From an uncultured Eubacteriales bacterium (GTDB taxonomy: Bacteria > Bacillota > Clostridia > Peptostreptococcales > Anaerovoracaceae): a stretch of 7,787 nucleotides of DNA. Positions 1 through 6,398 of the stretch are shown here, one piece after another. Made by a program: the position numbers and the translations under genes. Position 1 is the stretch's first letter. Each line of letters opens with the position of its first letter. The stretch is taken from NCBI GenBank assembly GCA_902797405.1, contig CADBSP010000030.1, positions 1 through 7,787 of the forward strand, read 5' to 3'. The notes beneath the pieces were generated by a model, which saw nothing but the letters and a program-made list of their open reading frames with translations, made no database searches and was not told the origin of the DNA.

Positions 1-3000
1 CTCTGCAGCTTCATCCAGAGTTCCTGCATGCCCACCGGTTTTCGAATCCGAAGCGTTCGTCTTCATCCAGGGAACATATACTCGCTGTGATTCTATATCG
101 AGGTTTGCATTATGTTTTGTAAGCTCCACGTATTCACCGTTTATCAGGCTGTATAGAGTATCTACTGCGTTTAAGGTTCCACCTTCTAAATCCATCGTGT
201 TAATAACAACAGTATTTGTTATTTCTCCACGAGCAGTTCTGTTAGGATCGGACTTAACAGGGTTCCAGGACTCGCTCATTGTTTCACCAAGCTTCCTTTT
301 TTCTCCTTCTCTATCGACATAGAAGATTTCTGTTAAGAGCTTATAATCCTGGTCAATCTTTAGGTGATCGTAGCTAAATGTATCCGTAACAGTTATGCTT
401 TCACCAAATGTCACAATCTTTGATTCACTTTCATCATCTATTAAGTTAGATGCAGGGTGAATGATAAGGTTTACGAATACGTTAGAAAGATTTCTAACTC
501 CGCCATTCTCGAAGTAGCCCATAAGTTCCTTATAGGGATTGTTGTCTCCGTCAGCAAACACAAATTGTTTTAGGAGATCCATTCCCTTATTGGCTTCTAC
601 CTGAAGTTCTTCGACAATATAGTTGGCATAGATAAGAGAGCCTAAACTGTTCTTTGCATTTTGCTCGCCGAACCATACGTTTACTGTTGGATCCAGTTTA
701 CTTTCGTCAGTAAACTTACCGCCCTTTACGTATTTATCCAGAGAATTGGTTTTATCATTATTCTTAGTGGTCTTAGATGTATCAATTGCACCACTTTCGT
801 CTGAAACAATTACGTGTTGTTCAACAATCTTACCCTTTTCATCCAGCCTGGAAATAAGGAATGGTATATTTGGCATAATCTTACCGTCTATATCTGTCTT
901 AAAGAACTTAAGGTCCATTCTTGAAATCTGGTCGGGCAAAAGATTCTCCTTTGTTAGATCGACGATTTCACCTTGCTTTCTAATCTGGAATTTTACTTCC
1001 CAATCAGTTTTCAGTTCGTAACCGATAGGAGCCTTTGTTTCCTTAGCCTTATATGTGCCGTATGGAAGGACATTTGCTTCAGACACTGCGAGTCCATTCT
1101 TATCTGTAGTAAGTTTAAGAACTTCTCCTCCTGTCGGAACAATACCTTTACCCTCGATAACTACAGGCTTCTTTGATGCGTTATAGATTGTAATTTCTGC
1201 ACCTTCTAGTGTCGCCCAGCCCTGAGGCTCAGGTTTTCCTGTTTCTAGGTCAATCTTTCCAACCTTTACGCCACCGCGTAATACGAGGTTTTCAAATGTC
1301 ATGGACTTTCCGTCGACAGAATCCTTTACATTCTGTCCGTTCTGACGTATTTCGAATGTTCTAGGGGTTCCATCTGTTAGATGGTATTTACCGTTAGATT
1401 TTGTTTCCTTAATCTCGTATGTACCGAATGGAAGCGTCGTTGTTGGGCAAGATGCATTTCCTGCTGCATCTGTTGTAAGAGTAAGAACAACCTTATTAGG
1501 TGCATACTCGGTTCCGTTTACCTTTACCAAGTTCTTCGACTTATTCGTAATAGTAAACTCGATACCTGAGAAATCTGCATCGCCCTGCGGATTTCTGTCG
1601 CTAGCTTCTTTATCTTTCTTAACGATAGTTATTCCGCCTCTAACTACGTTATCCTTAAACGCAGGAATCGACTTAACGGATTCGCTGTCAATAGTAAATG
1701 GTTTTGCAGTTCCATCTGTCAGGAGGTATCCTGAGTTGGAAGCTACTTCCTTAATGGTGTAGTTACCATATGGGAGGGTTCCTCCTGATGTGGAGGCGTC
1801 ACCCGCTGCATTTGTTGTAAGAGTTTTTACAACCTTACCCTCGGCATACTCTACGCCGTCAACTACTACAGGGGCAATGGAAGCATTTGTGATTTCGAAT
1901 GTGATTCCGGAAAAGTCGGCGTCTCCTTGGGAAGCTTTTCTATTAAGCTCGGCGTCCCATTTTTCAATTTTGATGTCGCCATACTTTATTTCTTCTACCT
2001 CTGGTTCGTCTGCAGGCGGCTCTACTGGCGGCTCAACCGGTGGTTCTACCGGCGGTTCTACTGGTGGTTCGACTGGTGGTTCTACCGGCGGTTCTACTGG
2101 TGGTTCGACCGGTGGCTCTACTGGCGGTTCTACTGGTGGTTCGACCGGTGGCTCTACTGGCGGTTCTACTGGTGGTTCGACTGGTGGTTCGACCGGTGGT
2201 TCAACTGGTGGTTCGACCGGTGGCTCGACCGGTTCTTCCCAGGGAGTCTCGTATGAATCAATGGTAACCAATGTATAAGCATTGAGCCCTGTATCAGCAT
2301 TGGACAGGTCAGCTTCATATACATTGGGATCAAGCGCATACCCCTCTGATGGTTCTATTTCTTTTATATAGTATTTTTTAAATCCGCTATCTGTATAGTA
2401 TTCTGAGTACCCTTGCGTGTATAAGCCTTCTATACCCTCTGCAAGTGAATCAAACACTGTACCCGTATTGTTATAGCGAGTATTTGTTGTTATAGTACCT
2501 TGTAAATTGGCACATTCCGCATCGGTATATATTCCGTACTTTGCACCAGCCAAGCCGTATCCTTTTTCCTCATCATCAGATAAGCGATATTCTTCAGGGA
2601 ATGCTCCTCCTGTTATAGTTATTCTTATTGGAGAAGACGCCGTAAATTTAAACCATTTTCCTATTGTTCCTGCAGTTCCACCTATCGTTATTCTGTCACG
2701 AGGATTCCCATCTCCAAATGCACGGACGAAAGAATGTTTCTCTGAAGCAGATAGATTGTTCCAATCTCCCTCCGGTCCATCAAAACCATATTTATCTATC
2801 CAGTACTTAGGGTTATTTTTTTGATTGTCGTCCAAACTAGATGATGTCTGTTTCCACTTACCTGTGGATTCATCCTGTTTAAAGAGTGCGCTGTAACTAT
2901 TCTGAACCTTATCCACACTTCCCTTAGCGTTGTATTTTCTAATCTCTATACGAGCCTTTGCCGGGTCGGGATCTGGAATGTACGGTGGCGGTAGTTCCGG

Positions 3001-6000
3001 TTCATCTCCACCCCCGGGTGTATCCTCTCCTGTCGTGTTAGTGATTTCTTTATAGTTTTGATATTGTCCATTTACTGCATAAGCAGTGCTATCAGTGGAG
3101 CCGGTTCTGGTAAGACCATTCGACTCTATTTCTTTGATGAAAACATTTGTCTGTTTGTTACCTGTCCACTTAAACACCAATACATAATCTGATTCGGTTT
3201 GCCCCGAATTAATTGTTACCTCCTTAGTCGCATAAACCTCGTTTGTGTAGGCATCAACTATTTGAAATTTATATGTTCCGGGGGCCTTCGCATTGGCGTC
3301 GCTTCCTATTACTTTTTTCTTAATGTACAATTCCGTATCAGGGATTTCGACGTCATCCTTCTTGGTTGTGTTTATAAATGTAACCTCTGAAGTCTTATCC
3401 TTTTCTATAGTAATCCACTGACCTCCAGCTGCATCATCCACTGTATCCGGATGACTAGTTTCTATGACATAATAATCTCCTACTTCCAGGTCCGAAACTA
3501 CGGTACTTCCTGTTGCAGCGCCGCTTGAAATCGTAACTGTCACAGTTATAGGATTTACATTTTTGTATGTGACATTATTCGCCTTATCTCCCTTTTGGAG
3601 CGTAAATTCGTATGTACCAGCTGCTTTACTTGCTGCCTCATCCCCGGTTACTTTTTTGATAATCTTTCCATTTCCTTTACCACCATCATCTTCCGGCGTT
3701 TTCACCTTTACACCAAAATAGCCACCCGGAGTTTGGTATACATTGTTCGTGACACGGTGTTTGGTAGCATAGAAAGAAAAGATAACGTAGGTATATCCAT
3801 CGCTTTCGTTTACATATATATCCTGGGTCTTAAAGCGGTACGGCATACTGGTGTGGATTCCCATGGTGTCACGATCAACGTGGTAGCAATACGCGCCCAA
3901 TGGAGCATTGGTTCCTGTTCCACCACCATAGAGAGAGCCCGTAACGTTCAGGGACACACCAAACAAGTCAGATGGAAGTTCCAACTGAGCCACCAATTCT
4001 CCACCATCCTGTTGGAAGGATCCTGCCAGGGTTCCGCCCTGGGTATATTTTTCAGCAAAGGGTATACCGTACATTTCATAGCCGTCATATGCTGCAGGGC
4101 TGTAATATGCAGTGAAGCAATTATAGTCCTGCCACTGATTATTAAGATGCCATTTGCTGATATCCGTTCCGTTCGGAAGCGTCAAATAAGATGCTGTGAA
4201 CTGGTTATACGATAGTTCATTTGACGCAATCTGGAATAATCCTTTCTTTTCCTTTGATATCAAAACACGGACATCGGATGTGTTCGCTGCAACTAACGGA
4301 ATAAAGATACTTCCTTTGTCTTTATCGTAATTAAAGCCTACGCTGGAATTATCAACGAAAACATACATATTTTCGGGAGATACTTCCCCTGCATTTTCGT
4401 CAAGATTTAGCGCTATCTCTATCATCGAAAGAGGATTGCAATAATATGTGTAATTCTTATCTCCGACAATTCCCATTTCGTCTTCGATTTCAACGTTAAG
4501 CCTATACCCTTCCATAGAAGCAGGTATCATTAGTTGGATTTGCAAATCTGCAAAGTCACTTTCATTGATTCCTTGGAGGGCGTCTTCCGTAAAGGTAGCA
4601 ATATGTGAATCCGGATCAAACTCGCAACCCGACTCAATTGTCATTCCGCGGTTATTTCCTCTAGCAAAGGTCCAATCGATTACGCTTCCCTTCATCATGC
4701 CGTTTATAATAGGTGTGTCCAGGATCGCTTTATAGCTTCCGTCTTCTTGCTTGTATACCGTTAAAACCTCTGAATTCTGAAACAGTATTGCCTCTCCATT
4801 TCTATCCTCTATAACACTTTCAAAAGTATCATTTTCATCGACCATCGTATGGTCTACATATAGATATTTAGCTATGACTCTAATATCCGCCTGGCTGTAT
4901 TTTGATATTTCTTCTGCTACCGGATTAAATACTTCCTGCGAGTCGGAGTCACTAGTTACATCATCGGAGTCATCTGTACCATTTACATCCTTTGAATTAA
5001 AATGATCTTCCAGGCCCTCTATGGTTCCAAATGATGCTATGTAACCGCTCACTTTTGCTGCTGCAAAAGAGGTAGCCTTTGCTTCAACATAGAAATCGAC
5101 TGTATCACCGAAATTGGATGTAGTAAGTTTTTCACCCTTTTCATCATTTGCACCAACTATGATGGCCTCATTTATGCAGCCAGGAATTGAAAAGTAGGCA
5201 TCTATACCTTCGTTTCCTGCCGCACCAACAACTGTTATTCCGGCTTCAATTGCTTCCTTGATAGCTTCCTCTATTATGAAGCTATCCTCTGCTTTAGGTG
5301 CTGAAATGGAAAGGTTTATAACCCTAACCCCTTCAGCAATTGCAAGTTTTATTGCCGCATAAACTGCTGTTGCATCTCCTGTGCCGTTATCACCAATAGC
5401 TTTAATTGAGAGGATTCGTGCATCTGGTGCAATTACTTTAATGGTATCAATCATTGCCTGACCGTGACCGTTAAGATCAGAACCATCATCACCGAGCATA
5501 GAAACTCTCTTTTCAGCCGACTCAGCGCCTGTGTCAATCACTGCAACATCGTATTTTGGTTTTTCAATGTCAGCTGTTTCAGTTTCTTCGTTTAGTTCTA
5601 CGAGTGCGCTTTCCAATTCGGAAATAGGGTTTTCTTCCTCGGTCATAACATTGGGTTCGGAGTTAACTTCTCCTAATAGACCTGCAATAGTAAATGAAGA
5701 ATCGACCTCGACTGCCAGACCCTCATTTGAAAGCACATCATAGGCTTCCTTTGTTTCCGCATTTGTCTCAAATTGAAGAATATACAAGTTTTCATGTGAA
5801 GCGATTATATTTGTCTCTTCTGTAATAATCTCCGGTTCTTCTGTTTTTACTATGAGACGATTGGACTCAAAACCTGATAATTCTTCAATTTCTTTATGAG
5901 CAAACAAACTCTCTTCAATTCTTGCATCATCAGATGTCTCATCTCCCATCATGAACACGTTATTCTCGTCAGCATAGGATATTCCGATGTCCATAAACGG

Positions 6001-6117
6001 GTTTATCGTACTAAACAATACGAAGGCAATTAATAGTTTAGATAACGACTTTTTAGATTTTGGCTTAAACAGTTTAGAAAAGCCTGTCTTTTCTTTACTC
6101 TTCTTTTTTTTGATCAT
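1..6117 (-). CDS. Giant secreted subtilase fused to SpaA/CnaB and VaFE stalk (3' end outside window)
   Basis: The frame is open for 2039 codons from ATG at 6117 to the left edge, so the C-terminus, including any sortase signal, is not visible. Residues 1-49 form a signal peptide: a lysine-rich start, hydrophobic LLIAFVLF, likely cleavage after SYA. Residues 75-140 resemble a subtilase prodomain (RLIVK, YILQF). The S8 protease spans about 185-360, with D195 in VAVIDTG, H218 in NGHG, N302 in AAGN and S350 in ATSFAAAKVSG. Residues 366-815 match no family I recognise. Next come two pilin-type beta domains (817-919, 925-1029), a SpaA-like domain (1055-1290), 18 VEPP units (1297-1368), three CnaB domains (1380-1733), a SpaA variant (1735-1895) and a VaFE-type repeat (from about 1898). 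CnaB lysines K1386, K1500 and K1621 pair with E1457, E1571 and E1693 as presumed isopeptide residues. The protein is probably a wall-attached protease or adhesin. Its substrate is unknown. Confidence 0.93.
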   Translation of the reverse strand, partial: MIKKKKSKEKTGFSKLFKPKSKKSLSKLLIAFVLFSTINPFMDIGISYADENNVFMMGDETSDDARIEESLFAHKEIEELSGFESNRLIVKTEEPEIITEETNIIASHENLYILQFETNAETKEAYDVLSNEGLAVEVDSSFTIAGLLGEVNSEPNVMTEEENPISELESALVELNEETETADIEKPKYDVAVIDTGAESAEKRVSMLGDDGSDLNGHGQAMIDTIKVIAPDARILSIKAIGDNGTGDATAVYAAIKLAIAEGVRVINLSISAPKAEDSFIIEEAIKEAIEAGITVVGAAGNEGIDAYFSIPGCINEAIIVGANDEKGEKLTTSNFGDTVDFYVEAKATSFAAAKVSGYIASFGTIEGLEDHFNSKDVNGTDDSDDVTSDSDSQEVFNPVAEEISKYSQADIRVIAKYLYVDHTMVDENDTFESVIEDRNGEAILFQNSEVLTVYKQEDGSYKAILDTPIINGMMKGSVIDWTFARGNNRGMTIESGCEFDPDSHIATFTEDALQGINESDFADLQIQLMIPASMEGYRLNVEIEDEMGIVGDKNYTYYCNPLSMIEIALNLDENAGEVSPENMYVFVDNSSVGFNYDKDKGSIFIPLVAANTSDVRVLISKEKKGLFQIASNELSYNQFTASYLTLPNGTDISKWHLNNQWQDYNCFTAYYSPAAYDGYEMYGIPFAEKYTQGGTLAGSFQQDGGELVAQLELPSDLFGVSLNVTGSLYGGGTGTNAPLGAYCYHVDRDTMGIHTSMPYRFKTQDIYVNESDGYTYVIFSFYATKHRVTNNVYQTPGGYFGVKVKTPEDDGGKGNGKIIKKVTGDEAASKAAGTYEFTLQKGDKANNVTYKNVNPITVTVTISSGAATGSTVVSDLEVGDYYVIETSHPDTVDDAAGGQWITIEKDKTSEVTFINTTKKDDVEIPDTELYIKKKVIGSDANAKAPGTYKFQIVDAYTNEVYATKEVTINSGQTESDYVLVFKWTGNKQTNVFIKEIESNGLTRTGSTDSTAYAVNGQYQNYKEITNTTGEDTPGGGDEPELPPPYIPDPDPAKARIEIRKYNAKGSVDKVQNSYSALFKQDESTGKWKQTSSSLDDNQKNNPKYWIDKYGFDGPEGDWNNLSASEKHSFVRAFGDGNPRDRITIGGTAGTIGKWFKFTASSPIRITITGGAFPEEYRLSDDEEKGYGLAGAKYGIYTDAECANLQGTITTNTRYNNTGTVFDSLAEGIEGLYTQGYSEYYTDSGFKKYYIKEIEPSEGYALDPNVYEADLSNADTGLNAYTLVTIDSYETPWEEPVEPPVEPPVEPPVEPPVEPPVEPPVEPPVEPPVEPPVEPPVEPPVEPPVEPPVEPPVEPPVEPPVEPPVEPPADEPEVEEIKYGDIKIEKWDAELNRKASQGDADFSGITFEITNASIAPVVVDGVEYAEGKVVKTLTTNAAGDASTSGGTLPYGNYTIKEVASNSGYLLTDGTAKPFTIDSESVKSIPAFKDNVVRGGITIVKKDKEASDRNPQGDADFSGIEFTITNKSKNLVKVNGTEYAPNKVVLTLTTDAAGNASCPTTTLPFGTYEIKETKSNGKYHLTDGTPRTFEIRQNGQNVKDSVDGKSMTFENLVLRGGVKVGKIDLETGKPEPQGWATLEGAEITIYNASKKPVVIEGKGIVPTGGEVLKLTTDKNGLAVSEANVLPYGTYKAKETKAPIGYELKTDWEVKFQIRKQGEIVDLTKENLLPDQISRMDLKFFKTDIDGKIMPNIPFLISRLDEKGKIVEQHVIVSDESGAIDTSKTTKNNDKTNSLDKYVKGGKFTDESKLDPTVNVWFGEQNAKNSLGSLIYANYIVEELQVEANKGMDLLKQFVFADGDNNPYKELMGYFENGGVRNLSNVFVNLIIHPASNLIDDESESKIVTFGESITVTDTFSYDHLKIDQDYKLLTEIFYVDREGEKRKLGETMSESWNPVKSDPNRTARGEITNTVVINTMDLEGGTLNAVDTLYSLINGEYVELTKHNANLDIESQRVYVPWMKTNASDSKTGGHAGTLDEAAE
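919..1980 (-). repeat. Three consecutive diverged CnaB/SpaA-type domain repeats
   Basis: The approximate units are 1633-1980, 1273-1632 and 919-1272 (residues 1380-1495, 1496-1615, 1616-1733). Each opens with a Lys-containing strand (KIEKWD, IVKKDK, KVGKID). Units 1 and 2 share QGDADFSGI and units 2 and 3 end or begin with LRGG/VRGG joints. All three contain an LTT(N/D/K) strand and close with an LP(Y/F)G(N/T)Y strand carrying Glu (TIKEVAS, EIKETKS, KAKETKAPIGY). This is the CnaB layout, in which Lys and a C-terminal Asn/Asp are bonded with catalysis by the Glu. Codon choice differs even where the peptide is identical, so the copies are old. Confidence 0.85.
2014..2229 (-). repeat. 18 x 12-bp tandem repeat encoding a (VEPP)18 spacer
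   Basis: The tract is 216 bp, exactly 18 units of 12 bp, coding residues 1297-1368 as Val-Glu-Pro-Pro. Units differ only at synonymous positions (Val GTA/GTT/GTC, Glu GAA/GAG, Pro third base). A 36-bp higher-order pattern is visible from the Val codons: 2110-2145 and 2146-2181 are identical, and 2038-2109 holds two near copies. The peptide is an extended, proline-rich, acidic rod that would space the protease and head from the CnaB stalk, as in many wall proteins. A 12-bp unit can change copy number without breaking the frame. Confidence 0.97.
5038..5565 (-). other. Subtilisin-like (S8) protease domain of the giant protein
   Basis: This covers residues about 185-360. The Asp motif (VAVIDTGAE, D195), the His motif (NGHGQAM, H218), the APDARILSIKA strand, the VINLSIS strand, the oxyanion Asn motif (VGAAGNEG, N302) and the Ser motif (ATSFAAAKVSG, S350) occur in the canonical order, so a classical triad is present. 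The domain is small: D-H spacing is 23 residues and H-S is 132, against 32 and 157 in subtilisin BPN'. The stretch between the SNFGDTVDF strand and the serine motif is almost absent, the APG motif is missing, and the usual Gly-Thr-Ser and Ala-Pro become Ala-Thr-Ser and Ala-Ala. The domain is probably active, but this cannot be certain from sequence. Confidence 0.85.
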
Positions 6118-6123
6118 CTTTTT

Positions 6124-6130
6124 CTCCTTT
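6124..6130 (-). promoter_or_regulatory. Ribosome binding site fixing the start of the giant gene
   Basis: AAAGGAG lies 6 nt before the ATG at 6117. An earlier in-frame ATG at 6156 has no Shine-Dalgarno sequence and would add 13 charged residues ahead of the signal peptide. The frame closes upstream with TGA at 6175-6177. The 6117 start is therefore preferred. Confidence 0.85.
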
Positions 6131-6195
6131 CCATCGATCCTTTCCCGAATATCCATAGCAAGTTTTAAAGGAATTCAGGCATCAAGAGTTTTGCT

Positions 6196-6229
6196 AAACA
6201 AAAGGGCCGCGAGATTATTCTCGCGGCCC
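6196..6229 (-). terminator. Intrinsic terminator hairpin in the leader of the giant gene
   Basis: A perfect 10-bp GC-rich stem (arms 6204-6213 and 6220-6229, GGGCCGCGAG and complement) encloses a 6-nt loop. Read on the minus strand it is followed at once by TTTTGTTT (6203-6196); read on the plus strand there is no T-run. It therefore terminates leftward transcription. It lies 170 nt after the recombinase stop and about 20 nt after the predicted start of transcription for the giant gene. It may end the recombinase transcript, attenuate the surface-protein transcript, or both. Confidence 0.85.
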
Positions 6230-6256
6230 CTAGACCTAATTATCGGTTATAGCAAA

Positions 6257-6285
6257 ATCTTATCAATATTTTCCCCTTACGTCAA
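6257..6285 (-). promoter_or_regulatory. Predicted sigma-A-type promoter reading towards the giant gene
   Basis: The -35 box TTGACG (6285-6280), a 17-nt spacer and the -10 box TAAGAT (6262-6257) match the housekeeping pattern: 5/6 in the -35 and 4/6 in the -10. Transcription would begin near 6250, giving a leader of about 130 nt that contains the terminator hairpin. Two copies of the 11-bp element abut the -35 box on either side, so a bound regulator would touch polymerase directly. Confidence 0.6.
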
Positions 6286-6348
6286 GTTTTCCCATACAAA
6301 TAAAATTTTCCCATACTCGTCCCTTACTCTCCCCTTATTTTCCCCAAA
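6269..6348 (-). repeat. Six copies of an 11-bp G-run element around the promoter
   Basis: Read on the minus strand, four copies are contiguous: TTTGGGGAAAA (6348-6338), TAAGGGGAGAG (6337-6327), TAAGGGACGAG (6326-6316) and TATGGGAAAAT (6315-6305). After 8 bp comes TATGGGAAAAC (6296-6286), which touches the -35 box. TAAGGGGAAAA (6279-6269) follows that box inside the spacer. The consensus is TAWGGGRAAAR. The 11-bp period places the first four on one DNA face. Many OmpR/PhoB-type response regulators bind direct repeats with this period, so the array is a candidate operator; no such regulator is in the window. Confidence 0.6.
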
Positions 6349-6360
6349 TAATTTCCAGCT

Positions 6361-6376
6361 GTTTTCCTTGGAAAAC
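6361..6376. repeat. Short inverted repeat after the recombinase gene
   Basis: GTTTTCC, two bases, then GGAAAAC forms a near-perfect 16-bp dyad 22 bp past the recombinase stop codon. Neither strand has a following T-run and the usable stem is about 6 bp, so it is a poor terminator. It could be a binding site or be of no significance. The rest of 6349-6398 shows nothing further. Confidence 0.3.
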
Positions 6377-6398
6377 TAGCAATTCATTTGCTTATACG

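Noticed and set aside
2014..2229. CRISPR-like array
   Set aside because: The 12-bp units are contiguous with no spacers and encode an in-frame peptide repeat.
1790..2278. Plus-strand ORF with a long GGST repeat (and two overlapping plus-strand frames of the same tract)
   Set aside because: These are antisense readings of the VEPP tract; a 12-bp tandem repeat stays open in several frames. The minus-strand frame is open for over 6 kb with recognisable domains.
3820..3900. Thioester domain suggested by AYCYHV (C744) and TQ (764-765)
   Set aside because: Known thioester domains have the Cys and Gln about 100 or more residues apart; here the gap is about 21, and no other block of the family is seen.
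3595..4215. 206-codon plus-strand ORF
   Set aside because: Antisense to the giant gene, with no ribosome site, no recognisable motif, and a Cys/Phe/Ile-rich composition typical of a shadow frame.
6154..6156. Upstream in-frame ATG as start of the giant gene
   Set aside because: No Shine-Dalgarno sequence; the ATG at 6117 has AAAGGAG at ideal spacing.
5987..6379. 130-codon plus-strand ORF over the leader region
   Set aside because: It crosses the signal-peptide codons, hairpin and promoter in antisense. Its hydrophobic part mirrors the lysine-rich N-terminus.
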